64,000 nucleotides of DNA from Tenacibaculum aquimarinum (lineage in GTDB: Bacteria; Bacteroidota; Bacteroidia; Flavobacteriales; Flavobacteriaceae). Positions 24,898 to 35,062 of the stretch are shown piece after piece (within the stretch, counting starts at the first letter, position 1; each line of letters opens with the position of its first letter). Below the pieces are notes generated by a model. That model searched no databases and had not been told where the DNA came from. It saw only the letters and a list, made by a program, of their open reading frames with translations. The stretch lies in the NCBI RefSeq assembly GCF_022478115.1, contig NZ_JAKGSC010000001.1, positions 1,054,001 through 1,118,000 on the forward strand. The letters are read 5' to 3'. The translations under genes were made by a program, and so were the position numbers.

Positions 24898-25523
24898 TAA
24901 TAAGCAAATACACAAGTAAAACCATCAAACTCTAGAAAGTGAATTCCATATGAATTAATTTCACCTTCATATCTAATTTCACCAGTAGTTTTTTCATCTT
25001 CAAACTTAAAATCTTCAATATAAATATGATGTAAGAACAAGAGTTTTTTCTTTCCGTAGATCTTATACAAACTCTCTTTTGCACCCCAAACAATGGTCAA
25101 TTTACTAATTAAAGCATCATGATTTGCAATAGTTTTGTACTCTTCAATAGGCGTAAATTTATGCGCTATTTTCAAAATTTTATCACGTTGTTTTTCAATA
25201 TCAATTCCAACATGTTTATCATCAGAAATAATTAAACCAGAAAAAGTAAAAGAATGTGTGATAGAAATATGCTTTCCATCTTTTAAAAATGGTTTTCCAA
25301 ATTCATCATAAAACAAATCATTATCTGTGTAGCCTGCTTCTTTTAGCAAATGTCTAACACTTAGAAAACCCCTTTGATGCAGTTCAGATTTCATTCCGTC
25401 TAAACGAGTTTGACTGTTCTCTGTCAGAACAATATCTGCATTTAATGCATTAAAAGATTCTTCAATCTTCCAAATCAGAACTTTAGTGTTATTATCTACC
25501 GTTAAACTTTTGTAAAGAGCCAT
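24897..25523 (-). CDS. 4'-phosphopantetheinyl transferase superfamily protein
   Basis: 208 residues. The metal and CoA-binding motif HVGIDIEKQ (D108, E110) and the second motif WGAKESLYKIYG (K149, E150) identify the Sfp/AcpT family, which transfers phosphopantetheine from coenzyme A to a Ser of carrier proteins. The short length and FYDEFGKPFL-ISITHSF region are typical. It is the first gene of a minus-strand operon that continues into the GGGPS-like, thiamine and arfB genes, diverging from ahcY across 61 bases. The carrier-protein partner cannot be read from the window. Confidence 0.9.
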   Translation of the reverse strand: MALYKSLTVDNNTKVLIWKIEESFNALNADIVLTENSQTRLDGMKSELHQRGFLSVRHLLKEAGYTDNDLFYDEFGKPFLKDGKHISITHSFTFSGLIISDDKHVGIDIEKQRDKILKIAHKFTPIEEYKTIANHDALISKLTIVWGAKESLYKIYGKKKLLFLHHIYIEDFKFEDEKTTGEIRYEGEINSYGIHFLEFDGFTCVFAY

Positions 25524-25543
25524 AATTTTTAAAATGGATGTCG

Positions 25544-25551
25544 TAACTTTG
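25544..25551 (+). promoter_or_regulatory. ahcY promoter -7 box
   Basis: TAACTTTG fits TAnnTTTG, 33 bases before the ahcY ATG, in the 61-base divergent gap. Confidence 0.6.
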
Positions 25552-25584
25552 CAGCTCGAAAATTAGAATATAAATATACAAAAT

Positions 25585-26898
25585 ATGAGCACAACAACAG
25601 CTTACGTACCATTTAAAGTTAAAGATATTTCTTTAGCCGATTGGGGAAGAAAAGAAATTTTATTGGCTGAAGCAGAAATGCCAGGTTTAATGTCTTTAAG
25701 AGAAGAATATAAAAACGAGCAGCCTTTAAAAGGTGCAAGAATTGCTGGATGTTTACACATGACAATTCAAACTGCTGTTTTAATTGAAACATTACAAGCT
25801 TTAGGAGCAGAAGTTACTTGGAGTTCTTGTAATATTTTTTCTACACAAGACCAAGCTGCTGCTGCAATTGCTGCTGCAGGAACGCCTGTGTATGCATGGA
25901 AAGATATGACAGAAGAAGAGTTTGACTGGTGTATTGAGCAGACTTTATTCTTTGGTGAAGATAAAAAACCATTAAACTTAATTTTAGATGATGGTGGAGA
26001 TTTAACAAACATGGTGTTAGATAAATATCCAGAATTAGCAGCCGGAATCAATGGTTTATCAGAAGAAACTACAACTGGAGTTCACCGTTTATACGATAGA
26101 GTAAAAGCAGGAACATTACCAATGCCAGCAATTAATGTAAACGATTCTGTTACTAAATCTAAATTTGATAACAAGTATGGTTGTAAAGAATCTGCAGTAG
26201 ATGCAATTCGTAGAGCAACTGATATTATGTTAGCTGGTAAGCGTGTAACTGTTTGTGGTTATGGAGATGTTGGTAAAGGAACAGCTGCTTCTTTTAAAGG
26301 TGCAGGTTCTATTGTAACAGTAACAGAAATCGATCCTATTTGTGCTTTACAAGCTGCAATGGACGGTTTTGAAGTGAAGAAATTAGAAACTGTTGTTGCG
26401 AATTCTGACATTATTATTACAACTACAGGAAACAAAGATATTATTCAAGGTCGTCATTTCGAAGCAATGAAAGACAAGGTGATAGTTTGTAATATTGGAC
26501 ATTTCGATAACGAAATTGACATGGCTTGGTTAAATAAAGAGCACGGAAACACAAAAGATACTATCAAACCTCAAGTTGATAAATACAATATTGCAGGAAA
26601 CGATATTATTATTCTTGCAGAAGGGCGTTTAGTAAACTTAGGTTGTGCAACAGGTCACCCAAGTTTTGTAATGAGTAATTCATTTACAAATCAAACGTTG
26701 GCACAAATTGAATTGTGGACGAACAGAGATGCTTATGAAAATGAAGTATATATGTTACCAAAACATTTAGATGAAAAAGTAGCAAAATTACACTTAGCAA
26801 AAATTGGTGTTGAATTAACAGAATTACGTTCTGATCAAGCATCTTATATTGGTGTAACTGTAGAAGGTCCTTATAAACCAGAACATTATAGATATTAG
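25585..26898 (+). CDS. ahcY: S-adenosylhomocysteinase
   Basis: 437 residues. The protein begins with the typical [14 protein letters not shown], has [21 protein letters not shown], the substrate-site [15 protein letters not shown], the NAD-binding [12 protein letters not shown] (about 222-233), and the conserved C-terminus KPEHYRY. It hydrolyses S-adenosylhomocysteine to adenosine and homocysteine, closing the methyl cycle in the cytoplasm. Length and termini match the family. It is a single-gene transcript with its own promoter and a terminator at 26934-26968. No SAH or SAM riboswitch is visible in the short leader. Confidence 0.98.
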   Translation: MSTTTAYVPFKVKDISLADWGRKEILLAEAEMPGLMSLREEYKNEQPLKGARIAGCLHMTIQTAVLIETLQALGAEVTWSSCNIFSTQDQAAAAIAAAGTPVYAWKDMTEEEFDWCIEQTLFFGEDKKPLNLILDDGGDLTNMVLDKYPELAAGINGLSEETTTGVHRLYDRVKAGTLPMPAINVNDSVTKSKFDNKYGCKESAVDAIRRATDIMLAGKRVTVCGYGDVGKGTAASFKGAGSIVTVTEIDPICALQAAMDGFEVKKLETVVANSDIIITTTGNKDIIQGRHFEAMKDKVIVCNIGHFDNEIDMAWLNKEHGNTKDTIKPQVDKYNIAGNDIIILAEGRLVNLGCATGHPSFVMSNSFTNQTLAQIELWTNRDAYENEVYMLPKHLDEKVAKLHLAKIGVELTELRSDQASYIGVTVEGPYKPEHYRY

Positions 26899-26933
26899 TC
26901 TTTAGTTAAAATACAAAAGATTTAAAATAATAG

Positions 26934-26968
26934 AAACCCTTACATTAAGTTGTGAGGGTTTTGTTTTA
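26934..26968 (+). terminator. ahcY terminator
   Basis: AAACCCTTACA pairs with TGTGAGGGTTT (one wobble) followed by TGTTTTA. Confidence 0.85.
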
Positions 26969-26997
26969 TGATTAGTTTTATGCTTTAAATTTTTTAT

Positions 26998-27459
26998 ATG
27001 AATACTGAAAAACTAGATTATTTATTACAACGAATAGAAGATTATATTGAAAATCATGAAGTATTAAAAACAGATATTTCTAAAGCATCTGTTGGTTGGC
27101 ATATAGATCATAGTCTTAAAGTTGTAAATAATGTTGTTGGAGCATTGCAAAAATCGGATCCAGAAACGTATAAAAATAATTTTAGTTTAATGGGGAAAAT
27201 TTTCTTCGCACTTGGTTTTTTTCCACGAGGAAAAGCAAAAGCACCAAAACATGTAAAACCGCCTGAAGTTATTTTAAAAGAAGATTTAATTTCTCAAATC
27301 GAAGTTGCTAAAAACAATATTAATGTAATTAGTGAACTAAATAAAAACGCCTATTTTAAACATCCACTATTTGGTAATGTTAATAGAAAAAGAGTAACTC
27401 GTTTTTTAGTGCTACATACAAATCATCATGTAAAAATTATAAATGAAATTACTTCCTAA
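26998..27459 (+). CDS. DinB-superfamily protein (DUF1569-like)
   Basis: 153 residues, all-helical, cytoplasmic. The pattern of histidines fits a DinB/DUF1569 four-helix bundle: WHIDHSLKVV near 38, and HTNHHVKIINEI near the end, with KHPLFGNVNRKRVTRFLVLHTNHH recalling the last two helices. Such proteins bind one divalent metal and include bacillithiol- or mycothiol-dependent enzymes as well as many of unknown role. No specific activity is claimed. Its 3' end overlaps the convergent secreted-protein gene by 11 bases, with no terminator between them. Confidence 0.78.
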   Translation: MNTEKLDYLLQRIEDYIENHEVLKTDISKASVGWHIDHSLKVVNNVVGALQKSDPETYKNNFSLMGKIFFALGFFPRGKAKAPKHVKPPEVILKEDLISQIEVAKNNINVISELNKNAYFKHPLFGNVNRKRVTRFLVLHTNHHVKIINEITS

Positions 27460-30400
27460 GTAAACTAAAATGCCCTTTTCTAGTTTTTAAATTTCCATTT
27501 CTATCTATTAATTGAACAGTAAACCAATATTCATTTGAAGGAACAGGTTTTCCATTATATAAACCATTCCATGTTGGGTTTTCTGCCGACAGTTCTGCTA
27601 TTATTTTTCCAAATCTGTTATAAATATAAATAGTACTTGACGGATAAAAAGTAGCATTAAATCCTTTAATTGTCCAAACATCGTTAATTCTATCGTTGTT
27701 TGGAGTTATAAATTTTGGATAACTAATTACAGAAACTTCTTCTTTAACCGTACCGCAGTCATTTTTATCTCTTATTTCTATTGTATAAATTCCACCTTTT
27801 AAATTTTCAAAAACTGGGCTGTCTTGGTAATCATAAACAATTAGTGAATTTTCATCCAATAAACTAAATTGATATTCTCCTTGCCCAAGATTAGCTGTAT
27901 TTATTACAATTGAATTGTTGTCAGAATCCTCAACAATTTGAATGTCATTTTGCGTTATGGTTGCAATTTCGGATTCAATTATAGTAATTGTTGCCTCATC
28001 AGAATCACAACCAAATTGAGAAGTTGCTATTACAGAATACATTCCGCCTTCATTTACAGTAATTGTTTCTCCTGTTCCTATTTGAGTCCCATTTTCATCT
28101 GTCCAAGTATAGGTGTAATTCAAGTTCGGGTTTTCTACCGAAATATCTTTTGAAGGAGAACTCGTCATACAAATTATGTCTTCTGGAGATACTTTAACAA
28201 TGGGTTTTTCTCTAACAATAAAGGCAACTGTGGTTTCTTCATAACAAACAGCATAAATCGGATTTTCAATTCTTACCGTAATAATTTGTGATGCTGTTGT
28301 AAACGGATTTGGTAACGGACTTGGTAATGTAGTTCCGTTTTCATCAACATAAGTGACAATCATTCCTGTTTGTGTGCCTAAAATAGTACTTTCTATATTT
28401 GATGTGTCAAAAGCAATTATTCCATCAGTGTCATTGTCACATTGTTCTTGTGGTGCAATTGGATTTGCAATTGGCACTGCATTTACCACAAAATCAAAAG
28501 TAGTTTCCGCATAACATTGTCCATCAGAATCTTGACTTGATGTGTTGGTTACTCTTGCTGTTATAGTTTGTGAAGCAGTAGAAAAAGGATTTGGCAACGG
28601 ACTCGGTAAACTTGCTCCGTTTTCATCTGTATAAGCAACTGTTACATTGGTTTGTGTTCCTATAAGTGTATTTTGAATAGTTGATGTATCGAAAGAAAAT
28701 AAACCGTCTCTATCATTATCACATTCTGGATCTATAGTTACTGGGTTTGCAACTGGTTGTGTTTCTACATTCAACGTAATATGATGTCCTAATCCTAAAC
28801 AATCGTTATCTACGGCGCTATCAACTCTAATATAAATTTCTTGCTGATTTGGGCTTGCTGTATTTTGATAGTTTGAAATATTCGCATCAGGAATTGCATT
28901 CATTTCCGTTAATGCATCTGCTTCAGATTGATAATATTTTATGATTAATTGTTGACCTATTGGAAAAATATTTTCAATTTCTGAGGTTACTTGACTAAAG
29001 TCAAAAGTTGCAATTCCATCTGTGGTATTTGTTCCATCATCACACTCGTAAAATTCTCTAGTATAAGTTAACGGTATTTCTGTAGTTGAAACAAATAAAT
29101 CAATTTGACTGGTTCTATAACAGCCGTCAGTGTTTTCTATTCTTGCCCAAACTACATCTGTACTTACTGTTTGGTTTTCATACGCTGTAAAGTTTGTGAT
29201 TGGCGTATCGTCATTTTGAGCTTGTGCTTCTGTTTCAAAATACGTAATTGTATAATCTGTAGAATTAGTAATAATTTCTTCATTTACTTCTGTTAAATTG
29301 AAAAAACTAAATCCATTAATATCAGAATTATCACATTGTTTTAATTGAACAAGTGGATTAACAATAGGAGCGTCGAAAATTTCTATTTCTTTAGGTATTG
29401 TATAATTTGTTCCATCTATGTGAAGAACTTCTGCTGTAACATTATAAACACCTGGATTAGAGAATTGATGAGTAACATCTATGGAGTTTGAAGTATTATT
29501 AATGCCTGAACTTGGGTCATTAAAATTCCAGACAACTGTATCAACTTCTGATTGATTAGTTAATGTGAAATCGATTTCTGAATTAATACAATTATTTGTG
29601 TTGTTAATTTCGAATGGGAATATTGTTTTTGCTTCGCCATAAACAGTTATGTAAAAATTTATTTCATTACCCCAAGTAGTTACATCGCTCATTTTTTCAT
29701 ATTCATTACCTGTATTTATGGGACATCCTCTAAACCATGATTCATCATTGTCATTTTCTGTTCCTGATACAAAAAGATGCCCATCTCCATATTCAATGCC
29801 TCTAGAAACTTCAATTAAAATTGTTTTTACATGTGCAGGAACTTTAATAGGAATGTCAAAATCTGTAGTAATAATTTTTGCACTTTGTGAATTCCATGAA
29901 AATGGATAAATAATATTTTTTTGACTACTTCCAATCAAATCGTTTTCTGAGAAAGAACTTGGAAAATTTTCATCGACTTCATATATATTAAATTTCACAT
30001 TTGCTAACCAACCAGCACCAGTTATTCCAACATCACCACTATTAATTATGAATTCCTCATTTTCAGATATGCCAAAATCTGAGAGATTAAATTTTCTTGC
30101 CCATTTCATAGAACCAAGGCTACAAGTTGGCATACTTGTTTGTATTAAATTATCATCAATATTATGTGATAAGTATGCATTATCTTGCGAATTAATAATA
30201 CTTCTCTTTTCACCTGTAACATTTATAAAAAAATTGGCATTTGGAACCGGTGTGTCTAAGTCTCCTGTTGGTGTATAGGTATATAGTTCTCTACATCCTT
30301 TAAACCAAGAAGTATCATTATCTTGTTCTGTACCGGCAATTAAAACTTTTTTATAATCAGGGTTGTAAATGTCATCATATTGATAAGCTACTACTAAAAT

Positions 30401-30802
30401 TCTTTTAACTCCAGAAGGAACGACAACGGGTGTGTTAAAATTTATTTGAACAGTTTCAGGAGAATCACCAATAATAGGTGTAGATACTGCACCACCACCA
30501 ATAAATTTAGAAGAGGAATCAGGGAAATTTTGATCAATAATATGGATACCAATACTTAAATTGGCTCCATCATAAGAATTACTTATAGCAATTTGTCCAG
30601 ATCTAATTATAAACTGTTCGTCTGTAGATATTCCAAAATCAGAAAGTGTAAATGTTCTTGCCCAGTATTCATCTTCATCACCACAAGAAACCCAGTCTGT
30701 TGCTATTGGTGTATTGCCAATGTTATGAGATAAAGTAATTTGAGAATTAGAATTGAAATAAAAAAGAAAACAAAAAAGAATTGAAAGGAATATTTTTTTC
30801 AT
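27449..30802 (-). CDS. Secreted PKD-containing protein with type B T9SS sorting domain (gliding-motility-associated C-terminus)
   Basis: 1117 residues from the ATG at 30802 (MKKIFLSILFCFLFYF signal peptide); a TTG nine bases upstream is not preferred. Two related N-terminal beta domains (about 22-200 and 205-395) each contain a WARxFxLSDFGIS motif. A PKD-like domain (about 400-480 with VVWNFNDP and HQFSNPGVYNVTAEV) follows, then several roughly 90-residue modules including two with the LPSPLPNPF signature, and the CHU_C-type C-terminus TPNNDRINDVWTIKGF to GHFSLLRK. That terminus directs export by the type IX secretion system. The role is likely adhesion or surface coating. It is paralogous in its modules to the next gene. 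Confidence 0.88.
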   Translation of the reverse strand: MKKIFLSILFCFLFYFNSNSQITLSHNIGNTPIATDWVSCGDEDEYWARTFTLSDFGISTDEQFIIRSGQIAISNSYDGANLSIGIHIIDQNFPDSSSKFIGGGAVSTPIIGDSPETVQINFNTPVVVPSGVKRILVVAYQYDDIYNPDYKKVLIAGTEQDNDTSWFKGCRELYTYTPTGDLDTPVPNANFFINVTGEKRSIINSQDNAYLSHNIDDNLIQTSMPTCSLGSMKWARKFNLSDFGISENEEFIINSGDVGITGAGWLANVKFNIYEVDENFPSSFSENDLIGSSQKNIIYPFSWNSQSAKIITTDFDIPIKVPAHVKTILIEVSRGIEYGDGHLFVSGTENDNDESWFRGCPINTGNEYEKMSDVTTWGNEINFYITVYGEAKTIFPFEINNTNNCINSEIDFTLTNQSEVDTVVWNFNDPSSGINNTSNSIDVTHQFSNPGVYNVTAEVLHIDGTNYTIPKEIEIFDAPIVNPLVQLKQCDNSDINGFSFFNLTEVNEEIITNSTDYTITYFETEAQAQNDDTPITNFTAYENQTVSTDVVWARIENTDGCYRTSQIDLFVSTTEIPLTYTREFYECDDGTNTTDGIATFDFSQVTSEIENIFPIGQQLIIKYYQSEADALTEMNAIPDANISNYQNTASPNQQEIYIRVDSAVDNDCLGLGHHITLNVETQPVANPVTIDPECDNDRDGLFSFDTSTIQNTLIGTQTNVTVAYTDENGASLPSPLPNPFSTASQTITARVTNTSSQDSDGQCYAETTFDFVVNAVPIANPIAPQEQCDNDTDGIIAFDTSNIESTILGTQTGMIVTYVDENGTTLPSPLPNPFTTASQIITVRIENPIYAVCYEETTVAFIVREKPIVKVSPEDIICMTSSPSKDISVENPNLNYTYTWTDENGTQIGTGETITVNEGGMYSVIATSQFGCDSDEATITIIESEIATITQNDIQIVEDSDNNSIVINTANLGQGEYQFSLLDENSLIVYDYQDSPVFENLKGGIYTIEIRDKNDCGTVKEEVSVISYPKFITPNNDRINDVWTIKGFNATFYPSSTIYIYNRFGKIIAELSAENPTWNGLYNGKPVPSNEYWFTVQLIDRNGNLKTRKGHFSLLRK

Positions 30803-30862
30803 AGAATTCAAAATTATGAATTTTACTTCAATTTTTCATATTCTAAAATAGCTTTAAGAATC

Positions 30863-33800
30863 TTATCTCCTTAACAAACTAAAATGCCCTTTTTCTTCTC
30901 TTTTTCTACCATAAATATCTGTCAATAAAACTAGATACCAGTAATCTGTAGATGGCATTTTTTTTCCTTTAAAAGTTCCATTCCAAGATGGATTTTCAGC
31001 AGGAAGTTTTGCCATGACTTTTCCATATCTATTGTAAATATGAATACTACTTGATGGATAAAATGAATTATTAAAACCTTCAATTGTCCAAACGTCATTG
31101 ATGCCATCTTCATTTGGCGTAAAGAAATTTGGAAAGTTTAAAATTGAGATACTAATCTCATCAGTTCCGCAATTATATAAATCTCTAACTAAAATTGTGT
31201 ACAAACCAATATCTAAATTATCAAAGAAGGGTTCAGTTTGATAATTATACATAGTATTTAAATTTTCATCTAGCAAGCTGAATTCATAATCTCCTGGTAA
31301 AAGATTAGATGTATTTATAGTAATTGAATTGCTTGTTAAATTTTCGTTTATAGTAATATCATCAATAGTAAGTACAGGAATATTAGATTCAATAACGTTT
31401 ATTTGGGCATTATTTGTAATACAACCTAAAGGCAATGTTGCACTAACATTAAATAATCCAGCATTAGAAACGTTTATAGTTGCACCAGAACCAATTTGAG
31501 TTCCGTTTTCATCTGTCCAAAAATAGGTGTAATTTGGATTTGGATTTATCACAGAAATATCTAAAGAAGGGTTTTCTGTCATACAAATTGTTGCTTCTGG
31601 ATCCAATTGAACGATGGGTTCTTGTCTGACAATAAAATCGATTGTAGTTTCAGCAAAACAAGTTGCTGAAAGACTGTTTTCAACTCTAACTGTAATTGTT
31701 TGCGTATCAGAATTAAATGGATTTGGTAATGGACTTGGAAGCGAATTTCCATTTTCATCCGTATAGAAAACCGTTATTCCTGTTTGCCCGTTTAGCAACG
31801 TACTTTCAATGGTTGAAGTATCAAAATTAGCAAAACCATCTGTGTCATCGTCGCAAACTTCTTGCGCAGGAATTGCAGTTATTGTTGGATTTACATTCAC
31901 AATAAAATCGATTGTAGTTTCCGCAAAACAAGTCGCAGAAAGACTATTTTCAACTCTCACGGTAATTGTTTGCGAATCGGAATTAAAAGGATTTGGTAAC
32001 GGACTTGGAAGTGGACTTCCGTTTTCATCCGTATAAAAAACTGTCATTCCTGTTTGTCCGTTTAACAACATGTTTTCTATGATTGAAGTATCAAAATCAG
32101 CAAAACCATCTGTGTCATCACATACTTCTTGAGCAGAAATTGTAGTTATAGTTGGATTTGTATTCACAATAAAATCGATTGTAGTTTCAGCAAAACAAGT
32201 TGCTGAAAGACTGTTTTCAACGCTCACAGTAATTGTTTGAGATTCGGAATTAAATGGATTTGGCAACGGACTTGGAAGCGGATTTCCGTTTTCATCCGTA
32301 TAAAAAACTGTCATTCCTGTTTGTCCGTTTAGTAACGTGTTTTCTATGATTGAAGTGTCAAAATCAGCAAAACCATCTGTGTCATTATCACAAACTTCTT
32401 GAGAGGGAATTGTAGTAATAGTTGGATTTGTATTCACAATAAAATCGATCGTAGTTTCAGCAAAACAAGTTGCTGAAAGACTGTTTTCAACGCTCACAGT
32501 AATTGTTTGAGATTCGGAATTAAATGGATTTGGCAACGGACTTGGAAGCGGATTTCCGTTTTCATCCGTATAAAAAACTGTCATTCCTGTTTGTCCGTTT
32601 AGTAACGTGTTTTCTATGATTGAAGTGTCAAAATCAGCAAAACCATCTGTGTCATTATCACAAACTTCTTGAGTGGGAATTGTAGTAATAGTTGGATTTG
32701 TATTCACAATAAAATCGATTGTAGTTTCCGAAAAACAAGTTGCTGAAAGACTGTTTTCAACGCTCACGGTAATTGTTTGCGAATCGGAATTAAATGGATT
32801 TGGCAACGGACTTGGAAGCGGATTTCCGTTTTCATCCGTATAAAAAACTGTCATTCCTGTTTGTCCGTTTAGTAACGTGTTTTCTATGATTGAAGTGTCA
32901 AAATCAGCAAAACCATCTGTGTCATTATCACAAACTTCTTGAGTGGGAATTGTAGTAATAGTTGGATTTGTATTCACAATAAAATCGATTGTAGTTTCCG
33001 AAAAACAAGTTGCTGAAAGACTGTTTTCAACGCTCACGGTAATTGTTTGCGAATCGGAATTAAATGGATTTGGCAACGGACTTGGAAGTGGATTTCCGTT
33101 TTCATCCGTGTAGAAAAGCGTCATTCCTGTTTGTCCGTTTAACAAGGTGTTTTCTAAATTTGAAGTATCAAAATCCGCATTACCATTTATATCAGTCTCA
33201 CAATTAGAAAAAGAAATATTTTGAGTAACTGTTGGTATTTCTAAAACTTCTACTGGATAAATCACTGAACATCCACCAATTGAAGAATAGGTTATATTAC
33301 TTGTTCCAATACCAATAGCCGTTACTAAGCCAGAATTATCTATAGTGGCAACACTTGTGTCTGAAGAGATCCAAGGATTTGTTGGAGCTGGCATTCCTGT
33401 TGCAGATAACTGTGTTGTTTCTCCTTCGCATATTTCTGAAACTCCAGATACAGAACCTTCATTTACAGTTAAATTAATAATATTACTCTGCATACAATTG
33501 TCTAAAGATTCAATCTGAAGTCTATAAAGCGAACTCGCTATAACGTTATTAGGAATTGTACAAGTTATTGTTCCACTAGCATTTGTTGTTACACTTCCTA
33601 TTTCTGTTGCATTGGTAAAATCGCCATTTTCATCACTCAAAGATGCTGAAAAAACAGAATTAGAACTAAAAATACCCGTTAACACAAAACTGATATCAAA
33701 ACTTTCGTTAGAACATAAACTTAACGACGGATTGGGTTCTAATAATTCAATATTTTTTAAGATATTATCGTAAACCGATAAAAATATTTCCCCATTAGAT

Positions 33801-34852
33801 TCATAAACAATAGATATATTATCTGTTGTTGGACTTCTTCCAATATTATGACTTTCTCCATTTGCAACAACAATTGGAGTGTCAAAACTATTACCTTGAT
33901 CGGAACTAACACTTATCATTAAATCTCCATTACTTGCTCTGTAACCATCAATTAATGTTCCTTGGTTATCTGCATATAATGTTCTTGCTTGTGCTGTAGT
34001 TGAGTTTAAACCTAATGTTAATTCTGTTGTAATTCCAGTATTTACATCTATTTTGTACCCTAAATTCGTAGAAGGATTTGTAAATCCGCCACCAACAAAA
34101 ATAAAGGTTCCGCAAGGTCCATCACTTAAGGCGTAGCTAGAAAAATATACTTGTCCTGCAGGAGTTAAATTTGTTTGTGTAATAGTAGCTCCTTCATTTA
34201 TGCTTTCAAAAAGCACTAAATCTGGATCATCCATTGGAACATAAAGCACTCCGTTTTGATCCGTTAAAACATCTGCAAAAACCATATCTAAACCCGTTGG
34301 ATTTAGCGTAAATCCGCCAACACCGTTATTGTTGTTATAATAAACATTATTCCCTTGTCGTTCTGTTAAATACACATTTTCATTGTACGTTGTCATATGT
34401 ATTTTGCTCCCAACAACTGCGCTTCCTATAATCTCTGGAGCACTAAAACTAACTCCACCATTTGTACTTAACGTAAAATAGATAGACAAACCTTCTATCC
34501 AAGCAATAAAAACATTTCCTTGGCTATTTACTGCTATTTCGGGTTCTGCATCAGAAGCATTGGCAACTAAAACACTTGGCAAGAAATTTTGCCCGTTTGT
34601 AGTACTTTTGGCAATTCTAACCTGATTAGGGTTTGCATAAACAACATAAATATTCCCGTCAAGATCAATAGCAACATTTCTGCTTGTATTTGCGCTTCCT
34701 AAATTATTATTTGAACCTGTATCACTTACAGAAACACCTCCATATAATGGTGTTTGAGCTAAAGAAGAAAAACTAAAAATCAATAGAAAACTTATAAAAC
34801 AAATTGTTGTTTTACCGCATAGATTTCCCAAGAGTTGTTTTTCACCTCTCAT
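30863..34852 (-). CDS. Giant secreted repeat protein with type B T9SS sorting domain
   Basis: 1329 residues. The signal peptide (about 15-33) is followed by a sialidase/BNR-like N-terminal region (about 35-370, with repeated short motifs such as STNGGVSFSAPEII and SSDQGNSFDTPIVV), an Ig-like BID2 stretch (SVSGVSEICEGETTQLSATG), then six nearly identical modules of 90 residues (about 545-1080), each with CDNDTDG and LPSPLPNPFNS. The C-terminus TPNEDGINDVWTIEGF to GHFSLLRR is the CHU_C sorting domain. The protein is probably displayed or released outside the cell as an adhesin-like fibre. Near-identity of the modules shows recent duplication or gene conversion. Confidence 0.9.
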   Translation of the reverse strand: MRGEKQLLGNLCGKTTICFISFLLIFSFSSLAQTPLYGGVSVSDTGSNNNLGSANTSRNVAIDLDGNIYVVYANPNQVRIAKSTTNGQNFLPSVLVANASDAEPEIAVNSQGNVFIAWIEGLSIYFTLSTNGGVSFSAPEIIGSAVVGSKIHMTTYNENVYLTERQGNNVYYNNNNGVGGFTLNPTGLDMVFADVLTDQNGVLYVPMDDPDLVLFESINEGATITQTNLTPAGQVYFSSYALSDGPCGTFIFVGGGFTNPSTNLGYKIDVNTGITTELTLGLNSTTAQARTLYADNQGTLIDGYRASNGDLMISVSSDQGNSFDTPIVVANGESHNIGRSPTTDNISIVYESNGEIFLSVYDNILKNIELLEPNPSLSLCSNESFDISFVLTGIFSSNSVFSASLSDENGDFTNATEIGSVTTNASGTITCTIPNNVIASSLYRLQIESLDNCMQSNIINLTVNEGSVSGVSEICEGETTQLSATGMPAPTNPWISSDTSVATIDNSGLVTAIGIGTSNITYSSIGGCSVIYPVEVLEIPTVTQNISFSNCETDINGNADFDTSNLENTLLNGQTGMTLFYTDENGNPLPSPLPNPFNSDSQTITVSVENSLSATCFSETTIDFIVNTNPTITTIPTQEVCDNDTDGFADFDTSIIENTLLNGQTGMTVFYTDENGNPLPSPLPNPFNSDSQTITVSVENSLSATCFSETTIDFIVNTNPTITTIPTQEVCDNDTDGFADFDTSIIENTLLNGQTGMTVFYTDENGNPLPSPLPNPFNSESQTITVSVENSLSATCFAETTIDFIVNTNPTITTIPSQEVCDNDTDGFADFDTSIIENTLLNGQTGMTVFYTDENGNPLPSPLPNPFNSESQTITVSVENSLSATCFAETTIDFIVNTNPTITTISAQEVCDDTDGFADFDTSIIENMLLNGQTGMTVFYTDENGSPLPSPLPNPFNSDSQTITVRVENSLSATCFAETTIDFIVNVNPTITAIPAQEVCDDDTDGFANFDTSTIESTLLNGQTGITVFYTDENGNSLPSPLPNPFNSDTQTITVRVENSLSATCFAETTIDFIVRQEPIVQLDPEATICMTENPSLDISVINPNPNYTYFWTDENGTQIGSGATINVSNAGLFNVSATLPLGCITNNAQINVIESNIPVLTIDDITINENLTSNSITINTSNLLPGDYEFSLLDENLNTMYNYQTEPFFDNLDIGLYTILVRDLYNCGTDEISISILNFPNFFTPNEDGINDVWTIEGFNNSFYPSSSIHIYNRYGKVMAKLPAENPSWNGTFKGKKMPSTDYWYLVLLTDIYGRKREEKGHFSLLRR
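31620..33235 (-). repeat. Six-unit tandem array of a 270-bp coding module
   Basis: The same block recurs with spacing of 270, 270, 270 and 267 bases (for example the stretch at 32411, 32681 and 32951 is nearly identical). Internal units are almost identical at DNA level, outer units diverged. The 267-base unit lacks one codon (CDDTDG instead of CDNDTDG). All units stay in frame in the secreted protein at 30863-34852. Confidence 0.95.
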
Positions 34853-34946
34853 TAATAGTAGTTTTTGGTATGTAAATTTAGGAAATTAAAAGAAGTAATA
34901 ATGCTCTCAAAATAAGGATTTTACCTGTTTTTCAGGGCGTTTTAAC

Positions 34947-35049
34947 AGGCTTTCACTACTCGCTTTTTTGTTTTTACCAAAACAAAAAGAGCTCAAACAG
35001 ACCGTTCAATCCCTAACGCTAGTATACTTGCCAACTGATTACTGAAAAC
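34947..35049 (+). repeat. Dispersed intergenic repeat, copy 3
   Basis: GGCTTTCACTACTCGC, T-run with GTTTTTACCAAAAC hairpin, CGTTCAATCCCTAACGC, TATACTTGCCAACTGATTAC. It abuts the 3' end of the YifB gene. Related to the copies at 778, 22118 and 56378 and in the same orientation. Confidence 0.7.
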
Positions 35050-35062
35050 TAGTTACTATTTT

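Noticed and set aside
24898-24915. Longer start of the GGGPS-like gene (six extra residues)
   Set aside because: The coupled TAATG overlap at 24897 is the more natural start.
25524-25584. SAM or SAH riboswitch before ahcY
   Set aside because: The gap is only 61 bases, is mostly promoter, and contains no conserved riboswitch blocks.
31620-33235. CRISPR array
   Set aside because: The repeat units are 270 bp, in frame and coding; there are no short repeats with unique spacers and no cas genes.
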